Source of the DNA: AP-15 sp963724435
GTDB lineage: Bacteria; Pseudomonadota; Alphaproteobacteria; ATCC43930; CGMCC-115725
Reading direction: 5' to 3'
Length of the DNA stretch: 64,000 nucleotides
NCBI GenBank assembly: GCA_963724435.1
Contig: CAVRUN010000005.1
Coordinates: forward strand, 248,001-312,000
The position numbers and the translations under genes are program-made. Below, one piece after another: positions 47,740 to 56,674 of the stretch. The notes beneath the pieces are model-generated. The model did not search any database. It worked only from the letters and a program-made list of their open reading frames with translations, and was not told where the DNA came from. How positions within the stretch are numbered: the stretch's first letter is position 1; each line of letters starts with the position of its first letter.

Positions 47740-48133
47740 CCGCGCAAAGTTCACCTGCCGCGTGATCCGATTTGATCATCGGGTCATCAGCTTCAGCTAG
47801 AATGCGGAGGCGCTCCTTCGGCAACGACCGCGGACCTTTGGGTTGAGGGACCGCGTGGGTGCCCCTCTCTTGTGATCGCAATGATGCTAACTAGCGTGGC
47901 GATCGCGGTCGTGTGATATTGCTGTTGTTCCGCCTGGGCGCTGCTCGGCCGGCCTTTGGGGCCCCGCTGAACCCACCAGGGGCGCGTTTTGTGTGGAGTT
48001 AAGCCCGCTAAAGCGGACGCCGGTCACTTGAGCGGGCCTGCGGGTGCTAGTAAAAGCGGACCCATACCGACAGAACAGCGAGCGCACCTTAAATCGAGCC
48101 GCAGTTAGTGTGATTTTTCCAGAGAGGTTTACA
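47740..48133. other. intergenic region upstream of the P450-like gene
   Basis: No gene is seen. A short palindrome, CCGCTAAAGCGG, lies near 48007. The P450-like start is set by AGAGAGG six bases before the GTG at 48134. Confidence 0.45.
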
Positions 48134-49696
48134 GTGGAAAGACGCGAATTGTTGCTGAGCGGTGCTACGGGTACTGCGGCAGCGCTGTTCTATGGCAGTG
48201 CGCAGGCGGCGGAAGCGCCGCCCGAGATCGTCGCCGCCGTCGAGCGCTTTCGTGCCTCGATCCCTAAAAACTTTAGCCAAGACTACGTCGAGCATGTCGT
48301 CATTCCGTTCTTCCTGACCAGCCTCTACGAAGGCGAACGGCCAATGCTGCCGATGATCGACGTCAACTTCAGCAAGGAGAACGCGCTGCCCTCCGACTTA
48401 TGGGGGTTGATCTATGAAGAATGGAAACCGACCCCTGATCAAGGCGTCACCGTCTTCCTGCAAGGCCTCGAAGAGCGCGGCGACCACAATTTGCGCAAGC
48501 GGATTTATTTCTCGGCGGTGACCCCGGATCTCTATCAGCCGATGTACGGCGGCAAGGTTGTCGCCTTCTTCGATCGATTGCTCGATGCCCAGTTCGCGCA
48601 AAAGCCATTTATGCGCCATTATCTCGATTATTACTTCGACATCTACTGGGATCTGCATGTGGGGGTGAAAGGCGCCGCTGTGCCGCAAAAGGTCCGGCAG
48701 ATCGGTGAGAGCTTTAACACCGTCCTCGCCTATCGCGACCCGACCCAGCAGATTGTATACCAAAATTATATGACGGTGCGGGCGCTGCTTCCGTTTCTGA
48801 AAGCGTGGATCGACGATCGGGTCAACGACGTCGCGACTGGCCGGGTCGCCAATCCCGAGAAGACCTTTGTGTATTATTGGCTAAAGAATGCCGGAAATGG
48901 CGAGCATTTCCGCAAAAAAGACATCGTATTCGAGTGCTTTCATAATTTCGTCGCCCTAAGCCAATGGGGCAACTCGATTTTTGGTATTATGTCGCGGCTC
49001 GCCGAAGATGGCGGCGACCCCGAGGTACGCGCTGCGTTCTCGAAGACGATGAGCGGCAATTATGATAACGCAAACGGCGCCGCCTTCACGCCGCTCGAAT
49101 TGCTCGTTATGGAACTGTTCCGTACGATTTCGCCAAACGGCGGCAGCATCTCGGCGATTCATGATGCAAGAAACACCGCCTACGGTGCCTCGCCGCATCA
49201 GCGTTTTGGTTTGAGATTTGAGCGCAGCAGCTACATCAGCACGCCACACACGGCGACCAGCTTTGACCCGGTGCACTGGAAAAACCCGCAACAGTTCGAC
49301 CCCGACCGTTATCGCAACGTGCCGACGAGCGCGCAGATCGATGACGAGAAATGCCGGCAGATTGGTCTCGCGCGCTGCCCGTTCGACATCACGACGTTGC
49401 CGGTCGCCGACGGCCGCAGCGCTGGGCTGACCAATAGCGGGTTCGGCACGGTATTCGGTGTGGCTAACGGCAAGCCGTTGCCGGTCTGCGACTATGCCGG
49501 GTTCGCTCCGTTCGGTTTTGGCTATCGCCGTTGTCCCGGCGAACAATTGACGATAGACGTGTTTGCGGATTTCTTACGCAAGGTTTGGCGCGACAGGATC
49601 ACCTTTCACAAGCTCAACCTGCCCAACCCGGGGCGGGTTCCGATCGGGCCCAACGCGGTGATCGACGACAATATCGGTTTTGCCAACGGCGCCTGA
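48134..49696 (+). CDS. cytochrome P450-like haem protein with Tat-like leader
   Basis: The C-terminal third has P450 hallmarks: the K-helix ExxR (Glu327/Arg330 in ELFRTIS), a PERF-like block (WKNPQQFDPDRY) and the haem-ligand loop FGFGYRRCPGE with Cys467. The region expected to be the I helix (VFECFHNFVALSQWGN) lacks the usual acid-threonine pair, as in P450s that use peroxides or rearrange them rather than activate O2 (CYP74/CYP152 types). GTG at 48134 with AGAGAGG gives the N-terminus ERRELLL followed by a hydrophobic stretch ending GSAQA, a Tat-like signal. Export of a P450 would be unusual. A barrel protein gene follows. Family membership at the C-terminus is clear; export and chemistry are inferred. 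Confidence 0.8.
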   Translation: MERRELLLSGATGTAAALFYGSAQAAEAPPEIVAAVERFRASIPKNFSQDYVEHVVIPFFLTSLYEGERPMLPMIDVNFSKENALPSDLWGLIYEEWKPTPDQGVTVFLQGLEERGDHNLRKRIYFSAVTPDLYQPMYGGKVVAFFDRLLDAQFAQKPFMRHYLDYYFDIYWDLHVGVKGAAVPQKVRQIGESFNTVLAYRDPTQQIVYQNYMTVRALLPFLKAWIDDRVNDVATGRVANPEKTFVYYWLKNAGNGEHFRKKDIVFECFHNFVALSQWGNSIFGIMSRLAEDGGDPEVRAAFSKTMSGNYDNANGAAFTPLELLVMELFRTISPNGGSISAIHDARNTAYGASPHQRFGLRFERSSYISTPHTATSFDPVHWKNPQQFDPDRYRNVPTSAQIDDEKCRQIGLARCPFDITTLPVADGRSAGLTNSGFGTVFGVANGKPLPVCDYAGFAPFGFGYRRCPGEQLTIDVFADFLRKVWRDRITFHKLNLPNPGRVPIGPNAVIDDNIGFANGA

Positions 49697-49826
49697 CCGC
49701 CAGTTTTCATTCCGATAGCGCGGGTTTGATGCGGATCGGGTTGATCGCCTTGCGACCGAGCAGCATCGGAGGCGACAGTACGGATTGCTATCGCCCCGGC
49801 CGCTTCACCGCTAACCCTGACGGGTA

Positions 49827-50756
49827 ATGCCGAAGCTGCGTTCCGGCGGGCGGGGCGGTCTGGCCATCGGTTTTGTGCTCGGCGGATTGGCGGCGTGGAC
49901 GGCGTTCGCCGAACACGGTTGGGCGGGGTCGGCGCGTGATTATCTCAGCGCGCCGGTCGACACCTGGCTCACCTCGTACAATTTCGGCTACTTCACTTCG
50001 GTGACGCCCGAGGACGGCCTCGACTTGACGTCGAGCATTCGTTCGAACGTTCTGTCGCAGTCCGTTGTCCTCACCCGGGTATTGGATTATTGGGGTCGCA
50101 CCGGCGGAATAACGGCAATCCTTCCCTATCGCGAACTGACCGCAGGTTCGGATGTTCTTCACGCCTCGAACCAAGGCATTTCGGATATCGGCCTTCTCTG
50201 GCAAATCAACATCTTCGGTGCGCCGGCCCTGACGCGCGAGGCGTTCCGGTCTTTTGTGCCGCAGCCATTTGCCAGCTTTCATCTTTTTGTCGGAACGCCG
50301 CTCGGCAAATACGACCCGACGAACCCGCTAAATCCGAGCGCCAACCGCTGGACCTTCTTTCCGACCGTCAACTACAGCTACACGCCCGATCGGGGCTGGA
50401 CATGGCTCGAAACCTATGTCTCGAGCAAATTTTTCACCGCCAATACCAACTACCGCGTAGGCGGTGCCAAAAGCCTGACTCAGAAGCCATTGTTTCTGAT
50501 CGAGGGGCATGCGAGCCGCAACCTGGTCCCGGCACTTTGGATGGCCGCGGACGCCTACTACAATGTCGGGGGCGAGACCAGCATCGACGGGGTGGCGCAG
50601 GCCAATGCCGCGGATACGCTGAGGCTGGGAGCGGGTCTGGGTCTGCGACTGTGGACGGGCGGCGACCTGGTCCTCAATTATGAACGCGTGGTGGCCAAAC
50701 CGCCTGGCGAGCCCGAAGCGCAGGCCGTCCGGATGACGATAAGGCAATTGTGGTGA
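49827..50756 (+). CDS. outer-membrane barrel of the phenol-degradation MetA-like family
   Basis: This 309-residue exported protein has a signal peptide near the N-terminus (IGFVLGGLAAWTAFA) and then alternating aromatic strands (DTWLTSYNFGYFTS, FPTVNYSYTPDRGW, LVLNYERVV), ending in tryptophan as many outer-membrane barrels do. The pattern matches the Phenol_MetA_deg family, thought to form outer-membrane channels or sensors linked to hydrophobic substrate use. It lies 130 bases downstream of the exported P450-like gene on the same strand, which would fit substrate delivery to the periplasm. The specific ligand is unknown. Confidence 0.75.
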   Translation: MPKLRSGGRGGLAIGFVLGGLAAWTAFAEHGWAGSARDYLSAPVDTWLTSYNFGYFTSVTPEDGLDLTSSIRSNVLSQSVVLTRVLDYWGRTGGITAILPYRELTAGSDVLHASNQGISDIGLLWQINIFGAPALTREAFRSFVPQPFASFHLFVGTPLGKYDPTNPLNPSANRWTFFPTVNYSYTPDRGWTWLETYVSSKFFTANTNYRVGGAKSLTQKPLFLIEGHASRNLVPALWMAADAYYNVGGETSIDGVAQANAADTLRLGAGLGLRLWTGGDLVLNYERVVAKPPGEPEAQAVRMTIRQLW

Positions 50757-50783
50757 TCGCGAATTCCGCCCGCGAGCAACCTG

Positions 50784-52232
50784 CTATCGTGTGTCCGCCG
50801 CAGATCCCGGCTTTGGCTCGGAGTCGAGGAACGCTTTGATTGCTGGGGCATCGCGGCCGATCATCGTTTGGCCGGCGGCAGTTAACGCATCGACCTGTTC
50901 GCGCGGCAGGGTGAGCCCGGTGCGGATTGCAACCAGCTGCGCCCGCTTTTCCGGCTCGGGGTAGTCGGACAGGCTGACCCGTAAGACTTCACCTTTCACA
51001 TCGCTGCAGATTTCGCCGTCGATGCGGCGGCCCTGGCGGCAGCGCAACGCCTGTAGATGCTCGACGAGGTCGTGGAGCGCGCTCTCCACGGCGATCAAGG
51101 TTTCGATGTTGTAGGCGCCGACCTGCGCGCTGGTTACGGCTGAAATGATCTGGCCGAGGCCGCTGACCCGGCGCTGGCGCGGCCAGTTGGGGTTCGGCGC
51201 CGACTGGCCGTCGACGCTAATCACGAGAATGCGGCGAACCGGCAGCAGAGCGGCCGCAAAACGATCCATCCGGGTGTCCAGCAAGAGCATGTCGTTGAGC
51301 AGCACCCGCAGCGCTAAATTGTCCGAAATACCGCCATCCATCAGATGGATCCACGGCGTCCGCTCGCCGCTTGAATAGCGGTAGAGATTTTCAACTAAAG
51401 CTCGGGTGCGGAGATCGTTTTCGGCGCGCTGCCAGGCTTGCGGCGGGATGGGCGATGGCAGCGGGCAATCCGGCCCGCGGTAATTGCGCAAGGTTACTGG
51501 GCCGAACAGCACCGGGAAGCCATTCGAGGCGGCGACCGCTTGAGCGATCGGCAGCGCCGCCAGATCGGAGCAGATCACATCGAAAGTCTGCGGCAGGAAG
51601 CCAAACGGGCTGCCAAAACTGATATCAGTCGCATTGATGCTGACCTGGGGCCGCCCACGGCGATAGAAATCCGCGAAGGTGGCGCCGTGAAACATCAGTT
51701 TGTCGTACACCCACGTCATTCGATCGTTGGTGCCGGCCAACGGGTTGACGACCCAATCCCAATTCCACGGCAGCAGGAAAGTGCCCCAAATGTAGGCTTC
51801 GATGTCGGCATAAAGGAATTCGTCGGGAAAGGTTTCGAACGACCGCTTGCCATAAAGTCCATAATGCGCCGCCGGAAACGAGCCGCCGGAGACGCCCGCC
51901 AGCAGGTCGACTTCGTCGAGCAGAGTGCTGTTCCTGCCTTCGGGCCGCACAGGGATATCCCTCATGCCGCGCAGCACGCCGAACGCGAATGCCGCCGAAC
52001 GCTTGCCGCCGCCCGAAAGGGCAACCAGCACCAGCGCGCTTTGGGCGCCACCGATGCGATTGACATCGAGCAGCCGATATTCCGTATTCCCCGCGGGTGA
52101 CCGCAACGGCTGGTTCATCGGTACGGTCAATGAAGTGCAGCCGCCGAGGAACAGCGCTAAAACCAATCCAATCAGATGCGGTTTGCCGATCCGCCAGAGC
52201 GCGGCGTCCACCGACCGGCCAGGGAACCCCAC
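50784..52232 (-). CDS. patatin-like lipoprotein
   Basis: This is a second patatin-type acyl hydrolase, unlike the cytosolic one at 46 kb. A lipobox LFLGGC (Cys32 from the GTG start) follows a hydrophobic segment, so it should be lipid-anchored in the periplasm or outer membrane. Motifs are SGGGKRSAAFAFGVL (oxyanion hole), the nucleophile GVSGGSF and the catalytic Asp in MDGGISDN. Length of 482 residues includes a C-terminal extension after residue 400. It lies two bases after the AI-2E-type permease stop and is probably cotranscribed with it. Confidence 0.87.
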   Translation of the reverse strand: MGFPGRSVDAALWRIGKPHLIGLVLALFLGGCTSLTVPMNQPLRSPAGNTEYRLLDVNRIGGAQSALVLVALSGGGKRSAAFAFGVLRGMRDIPVRPEGRNSTLLDEVDLLAGVSGGSFPAAHYGLYGKRSFETFPDEFLYADIEAYIWGTFLLPWNWDWVVNPLAGTNDRMTWVYDKLMFHGATFADFYRRGRPQVSINATDISFGSPFGFLPQTFDVICSDLAALPIAQAVAASNGFPVLFGPVTLRNYRGPDCPLPSPIPPQAWQRAENDLRTRALVENLYRYSSGERTPWIHLMDGGISDNLALRVLLNDMLLLDTRMDRFAAALLPVRRILVISVDGQSAPNPNWPRQRRVSGLGQIISAVTSAQVGAYNIETLIAVESALHDLVEHLQALRCRQGRRIDGEICSDVKGEVLRVSLSDYPEPEKRAQLVAIRTGLTLPREQVDALTAAGQTMIGRDAPAIKAFLDSEPKPGSAADTR

Positions 52233-52234
52233 GC

Positions 52235-53302
52235 CTAGTGGCCCGCTCTACCGTCCGCAGGGCGATCCGATAGCGCGACCGCGATTGCGTGGGTTGCCGG
52301 ATTTCTGGCGCACAGGCTGGCCAGCGCAATCAGGATCGGTACGCCGATAAAGGCGCCGGCAATGCCCCACAGCATCGCCCAGAAAAACACCGCAAACAGA
52401 ACGACAAAGGGTGAGATCGACACCGCTGCTCCGGCGACACGCGGTTCGATATAGCTGCCGACGACGAACTGGACGATGTTGAGGCCGACGAATATTGCAA
52501 TCGCCGGTGAAAACGCCTCGTATTGTGCGGCGGCAAACAGCGTTGGCAGCAATGTCGCAATAAACGATCCGATAAAAGGGATGAAATTCAGAACAAAAGC
52601 GATAACGCCCCATTCGCGGCTCAGATCAAGCCCGTAGATCGCCGTAAAAGCCCAAAAACCAAGCCCGGTCAGCACGCTCATGCCAAAGCGCACGAGCATA
52701 TAGGTCTGCAATCGACCGGCGATTTCGGATGCGGCGTCGATAGCGTTTGCGCCGAATGTGCCGTTTCCGAGACGGCTGAGACGCCGTCCGAGCGGCTCAA
52801 TTTCGAGCAGGCCGAGAATCACGAAAATAAATGTCACCAGGGAAAAGGTAACGATGCCCTGCAGACCGCCGCCGATACCGCGCAACACGCCGACAATCCA
52901 CGACATGTTGAACTGCTGGGCAAAGAGCTCGGCGGCATAGAGCCCGCGCTGTTCGAGAAGGTCGGCGGCATGCGTGTACAAGGCTTGCAGCCGCGCAGAA
53001 TTGTCAATTACCCACTGCGCGATCCGACCGAACCCCCAGACGACCAACCAGCAGCCGATGCCGATCGCGATCAGGGCGACGGCGGCGGTGATCAACACCG
53101 CGATCAATTGGGGAAGACGCCTCTGCAACCGGCGCTGCAAGGGCCACACCAGCGCGATGATAAACAAGGCGAAGGCGACCGGCGTCATCACGCTTTCCGC
53201 CAACGACAATGCAGCCAAGGTCAAGATCGCGGCGCAGACCAGGGCTGAAACACGCAAGGTGCGGCATGACGACAATCGCAACACGCTCCGCATAACGCCC
53301 AC
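52235..53302 (-). CDS. AI-2E family transporter (PerM/YdiK type)
   Basis: This inner-membrane protein of 355 residues has the AI-2E/PerM layout: two or three N-terminal helices, a central soluble stretch with WVIDNSARLQALYTHAADLL, then a C-terminal helix bundle with NFIPFIGSFIATLLPTLFA and SYIEPRVAGAAVSISPFVVL, the most conserved family segments. Members export small molecules or ions; quorum-signal export is only known for a few. It is the first gene of a two-gene unit with the patatin-like lipoprotein. Confidence 0.88.
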   Translation of the reverse strand: MGVMRSVLRLSSCRTLRVSALVCAAILTLAALSLAESVMTPVAFALFIIALVWPLQRRLQRRLPQLIAVLITAAVALIAIGIGCWLVVWGFGRIAQWVIDNSARLQALYTHAADLLEQRGLYAAELFAQQFNMSWIVGVLRGIGGGLQGIVTFSLVTFIFVILGLLEIEPLGRRLSRLGNGTFGANAIDAASEIAGRLQTYMLVRFGMSVLTGLGFWAFTAIYGLDLSREWGVIAFVLNFIPFIGSFIATLLPTLFAAAQYEAFSPAIAIFVGLNIVQFVVGSYIEPRVAGAAVSISPFVVLFAVFFWAMLWGIAGAFIGVPILIALASLCARNPATHAIAVALSDRPADGRAGH

Positions 53303-53524
53303 CGAGCAGCAACGAGATTACCGCGCCAAGAACTGGCAATGCAATCGCGAGGACGAGCAGAAACCCGCCCCGGCGTCGTCGCAACCGTTAGAGTTGCTGC
53401 GCCTGCATCAGGACGCTCGATCAGGACGCCGGATCATTAGTGCACGAGCCGGCCGCAGGGTCAGAGCCGGGTGCGACGCGTCCGGCCTCCTGAGCTATGC
53501 GCAGCAAATACGCCACTGCCAGGG

Positions 53525-53915
53525 CCGTCGACGCGAAGGCGACGACGAAGGCGGGTGATGACCAGTGGCTGCTGCATCGCATCGCCGACGACCGACATCG
53601 GGGTTGCCCTTGAGCAGGCCGTCAAGCTGCTCCGCAGCAATTTCACTGGCATAGATCGAGGCATTCTGCGACGCCTTTATTGGCCGCAGACGGCCAGGCG
53701 GAACGGCTGCGATGTTGGCGCAGAAACTCCGCCCATGACCCGCCGGCGAGGTCGGTCGAAACGCGGCGCCAGTACATGACAAGAGCGCCGGTTTCGGCGT
53801 AGCAGCCGTTCTCGTAGAGCGCGCAGCCGGGCCAGCATGATGCCCGCTCGGTGATCGAGACGAGAATGGGCCCAGTCTTGGCGTTCTGCGAGACGCCAAC
53901 GAAGTGGACTTTCAT
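53525..53915 (-). pseudogene. gp88-like phage/plasmid protein, frameshifted
   Basis: The ATG at 53915 has GGAG upstream and opens a protein with TERASCWPGCALYENGCYAE and ALVMYWRRVS, matching the cysteine-rich N-terminus of mycobacteriophage gp88-like proteins, which also occur on alphaproteobacterial plasmids. The frame ends after 90 residues. A shifted frame continues with IAAVPPGRLRPIK and EIAAEQLDGLLKGN, resembling the next part of the family, then fades. Usual members are over 200 residues, so this copy is broken. The 3' limit is approximate; 53303-53524 shows nothing else. Confidence 0.6.
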
Positions 53916-53943
53916 TAAACAAAGCTCCATCGGGACGGGATGT

Positions 53944-53993
53944 CTCGACGGCTCGGCCCCGGCGTGCTGCTGCACATCGAGGTCGAGGGCCGA
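53944..53993 (-). promoter_or_regulatory. GCTGCTGC-loop hairpin upstream of the gp88-like gene
   Basis: TCGGCCC (53953-53959) pairs with GGGCCGA (53987-53993), with an inner GTGC/GCAC stem and an alternative CTCGAC/GTCGAG pairing. GCTGCTGC lies at the centre, 29-78 bases before the gp88-like start on the minus strand. Confidence 0.5.
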
Positions 53994-53998
53994 TCGGG

Positions 53999-54190
53999 TC
54001 AAGGGCTCAAACCGGCCGCAGCGATCGCGTCTTGGAGATCGCGGGCATAGTGCGGATCGACGCAGAGGGCGCCGCCGAGCCACTGCCAGGGTTCGGAGAC
54101 GACGTTGTTGTCGATCCATTCGATAGCGGCCGGGGTGAGCGGGACGATCGCGACGACCGAGCCATGATTGGCAAACAGGAAATCGCACAT
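53999..54190 (-). CDS. small protein of the plasmid/phage accessory block
   Basis: This 63-residue protein, MCDFLFANHGSVVAIVPLTP at its start, then AIEWIDNNV and WLGGALCVDPHYARDLQ, resembles short uncharacterised proteins that I recall beside DUF932 and gp88-like genes in Rhizobiales. The frame is intact. A hairpin with an AGCTGCTGC loop lies about 40 bases upstream of the ATG. Function unknown; the family recall is not checked. Confidence 0.6.
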   Translation of the reverse strand: MCDFLFANHGSVVAIVPLTPAAIEWIDNNVVSEPWQWLGGALCVDPHYARDLQDAIAAAGLSP

Positions 54191-54227
54191 TGTCGGGGGT
54201 CTCCAGCAGAGCGGGAGTGCTCCGAGG

Positions 54228-54264
54228 CCTCAACCCCCGCCAGCTGCTGCCGACGGGGGTGAGG
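54228..54264 (-). promoter_or_regulatory. AGCTGCTGC-loop hairpin upstream of the 63-residue gene
   Basis: CCTCAACCCCCG (54228-54239) pairs with CGGGGGTGAGG (54254-54264), an 11-pair stem with one bulged A, around AGCTGCTGC. It is the best of four such hairpins in this block and lies 38-74 bases before the start codon of the downstream gene. Confidence 0.65.
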
Positions 54265-54267
54265 GGG

Positions 54268-54824
54268 CTATTTCTTGCGGTTTGGGGAACGCCGCGGGTC
54301 GAGCCGCTCTCTGATGATCTTCCTGATCTTCCAAGCGGCGATATCAAGCTCGCCGGCGATTTCGGCCCAGATCATTGGGATCTTGCGATCCTGCCAGAGG
54401 GCCGCGAGTTCGACGGCACTCGCATGATAGGCAATGACAGCCGCATTAAGGACATCGGCCACCTTGTCGGCGCCGAAGAGGGTGAAGCGCCAATTGAAGT
54501 TGAGACAATCTGCGATGATCGGGGCGGGCATGCGTGTCTCGCGGAAATAGCTGGCCGGCGAATTGCCGGGGCTGGCGAGCGCGCGCAGTTGCCCGAATGA
54601 CCAATGCGTCGACGCAGCGGGTTCGCCATTTGGCCCGATAATTTGCAGGCGTGCGCGCTCTCGCCCGAAGGCTGGAGCTGCAGGCTGCGGCTGCTGATTA
54701 TCTTGGTTGCCGAATTGTCCCGGACACGGCTTTTAAACGCCTGCATCTCGATCAGGCTTAAAAAGCGCTGATCGGCGGGGCAGCTTATCCACTGTTGCGA
54801 GGCTTGGGTGAGAGTTGTGGTCAT
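54268..54824 (-). pseudogene. DUF932-type gene, frameshifted and shortened
   Basis: The ATG at 54824 opens with MTTTLTQASQQWISCPADQR and FLSLIEMQAFKSRVRD, the start typical of DUF932 (phage/plasmid-like) proteins in Bradyrhizobium and relatives. Near 54650-54670 the similarity jumps frame and continues QIIGPNGEPAASTHWSFGQL, ASYFRETRMPAPIIADCLNF. It then leaves the family and ends at 54268 after a basic tail. Normal members are several hundred residues, so this is a frameshifted remnant that has also lost most of its C-terminal part. Sequencing error could explain the shift but not the loss. Confidence 0.65.
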
Positions 54825-54870
54825 TGTGATCTCCTTTCAGATCAGGAGGGGCAGGTTGCCCTCTCCTGAC

Positions 54871-54911
54871 GCCTCGCCCTCACAAGCTGCTGCTCGCAAG
54901 GGGTGAGAGGC
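54871..54911 (-). promoter_or_regulatory. AGCTGCTGC-loop hairpin upstream of the DUF932 remnant
   Basis: GCCTC/GAGGC and CCCT/AGGG form a broken stem around AGCTGCTGC (54885-54893), 47-87 bases before the DUF932 start. The pairing is weaker than in the hairpin at 54228, but the loop and placement are the same. Confidence 0.45.
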
Positions 54912-54978
54912 CGCGCTGATGGGAGCGGGTGAAGAACTGGGCCCGAAGGCGAGCCGGTCTCCTCGGATGGATCTCTCT

Positions 54979-54996
54979 ACAGGCCGGGTGGCCTGT
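54979..54996. other. perfect seven-base hairpin
   Basis: ACAGGCC, GGGT, GGCCTGT forms a perfect stem-loop in the non-coding part of the decayed block (54912-55218), where no gene was recognised. Confidence 0.4.
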
Positions 54997-55013
54997 CGGC
55001 TCCGACGCCGGGA

Positions 55014-55039
55014 GCCCCCTCAGCTGCTGCCGAGGAGGC
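55014..55039 (-). promoter_or_regulatory. AGCTGCTGC-loop hairpin without a surviving gene
   Basis: GCCCCCTC (55014-55021) pairs with GAGGAGGC (55032-55039), seven of eight pairs, around AGCTGCTGC. On the minus strand no intact gene follows before the next hairpin at 54911, so it may have headed a gene that has been lost. Confidence 0.5.
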
Positions 55040-55218
55040 GCGCGCGGTTTAATCGGTGGAGAATTTGGCAGGGATCTCGAGAGCCGGACCAGTCTTGGTC
55101 GGACTTCCGTAAAGAAACGAGGCGAGACTACCGCCGACCTCAAAGGGGCGTAGCAGCTTTCCCTTCCGGCCGAGTTCACTGTCAAAGGACGGCGCGGTTC
55201 TGAGCACCGCCAATCCCC

Positions 55219-56469
55219 TTATAGCCCCGGCGTGCGGGCTGCCGGATGCGGATCTCTTTGGGCATGTCGGGTGAGAGGATCCGAGCACCAGGCGCCGGTT
55301 GGACGCGGAAATGGAGCGGCCGGAGCGCTTGCCGAAATCAGCTTCTCGATGTCACGCAGATAGGGCCGTTCCTCATCGCTGCACAAGGAAATTGCCGTGC
55401 CCGCCGCACCGGCGCGCGCGGTTCGACCGATCCGGTGGACATAATCTTCCGGCACGTTGGGCAGCTCGAAATTGATGACGTGCGACACGCTTTCCACATC
55501 GATCCCGCGCGAGGCAATGTCTGTGGCCACCAGTACTCGGGTACGTCCCGCACGGAAGCCGGCGAGCGCGCGCTCGCGCTGCGGCTGCGATTTATTGCCG
55601 TGGATTGCCGTGGCATCGATGCCGACACCTTCAAGATGCCGCACGACACGGTCCGCACCATGCTTGGTCCGGGTGAAGACGAGCACCCGCGCCAGCGACG
55701 GGTCCCGCAGCAATCGCGCCAGTAGCTCCCGCTTCTCGGCGCTTGCGACAAAGACAACGCCCTGATCGACAAGATCGACCGTCGTCGCGGCCGGTGTCAC
55801 GGCGACTGTGATCGGATCGTTGAGGTACTCCCTTGCGAGTTCGGCTATCGGCCGCGGCATCGTGGCGGAGAACAGCAGTGTCTGCCTTTGCCGGGGTACC
55901 AGCTTCACAATGCGCTTTAGCGCGTGGATAAAGCCGAGATCGAGCATCCGGTCGGCCTCGTCCAAAACGAGAATCTCGACGCTCGACAGAGCGAGTGACT
56001 TACGCTCGATCAAATCGAGCAGGCGCCCGGGCGTGGCGACCAGAATGTCGACCCCCGATGCAAGCCGCCGCTGCTGAGTTCCGATTGCGACGCCGCCAAA
56101 AGCAGCCATCACCGAAATCGGCGTTCCGCGGCCATAGATGCGGAAGCTTTCGACAATTTGGTTCGCCAGCTCTCGCGTGGGGCACAGCACTAATGTTCGG
56201 CATCCGCGCGGCGGTGTCGCTCGCCGCGGGTGGAAAAACCGCTGCAGAATGGGCAATGCGAAAGCCGCAGTCTTACCGGTTCCGGTCTGGGCAATGCCGC
56301 AGAGATCGCGGCCCTCGAGGACCTTCGGGATCGCCTGGGATTGGATCGGGGTGGGTGTCGTGTAGCCCTCTGCGGCGAGGGCGTGGAGGATCGGGCTCGC
56401 GAGTCCAAAATCAAAAAAACTGGCCAAAACAGGCGCCTCTTCACGGTCATGGGTGCCGCAAAAGCGCAT
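55219..56469 (-). CDS. DEAD-box RNA helicase (RhlE-like)
   Basis: This ATP-dependent RNA helicase has the full motif set in order: Q motif (PTPIQSQAIP), AQTGTGKT, PTRELA, TPGR, VLDEADRML, SAT, then in the second RecA domain VLVFTRTKHGADR, VATDIASRGID and HRIGRTARAG. The C-terminal tail after about residue 385 is short and proline-rich. At 416 residues it resembles the RhlE group involved in ribosome assembly and RNA decay, though the exact role is not set by sequence. It is divergent from the ABC-F gene. Confidence 0.92.
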   Translation of the reverse strand: MRFCGTHDREEAPVLASFFDFGLASPILHALAAEGYTTPTPIQSQAIPKVLEGRDLCGIAQTGTGKTAAFALPILQRFFHPRRATPPRGCRTLVLCPTRELANQIVESFRIYGRGTPISVMAAFGGVAIGTQQRRLASGVDILVATPGRLLDLIERKSLALSSVEILVLDEADRMLDLGFIHALKRIVKLVPRQRQTLLFSATMPRPIAELAREYLNDPITVAVTPAATTVDLVDQGVVFVASAEKRELLARLLRDPSLARVLVFTRTKHGADRVVRHLEGVGIDATAIHGNKSQPQRERALAGFRAGRTRVLVATDIASRGIDVESVSHVINFELPNVPEDYVHRIGRTARAGAAGTAISLCSDEERPYLRDIEKLISASAPAAPFPRPTGAWCSDPLTRHAQRDPHPAARTPGL

Positions 56470-56674
56470 ACGAGTGTCATCGCATGCACCTGGCGGCCCG
56501 GGGACGACCCGCGTGATGAGGGCTGTCGGTGAAAGCAGGGGATAAAGACCGAACCCAGGCCCCGTCAGACGGCGGGATCGCTCACGCGGGCTCGGTCACG
56601 TTGCTCCAAGCGGAACACGAACGCTGCGCCGCGTATATGCTTACTAGGCCACCCGGGATCAAGGTACTCGCTCT

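Noticed and set aside
53303..55218. CRISPR array as an explanation for the repeated hairpins
   Set aside because: There are only four elements at irregular spacing with differing stems and genes between them.
55049..55288. A minus-strand frame with KGKLLRPFEVGGSLASFLYG
   Set aside because: It overlaps the 3' end of the helicase gene and I could not tie it to any family; it may be chance or a lost gene end.
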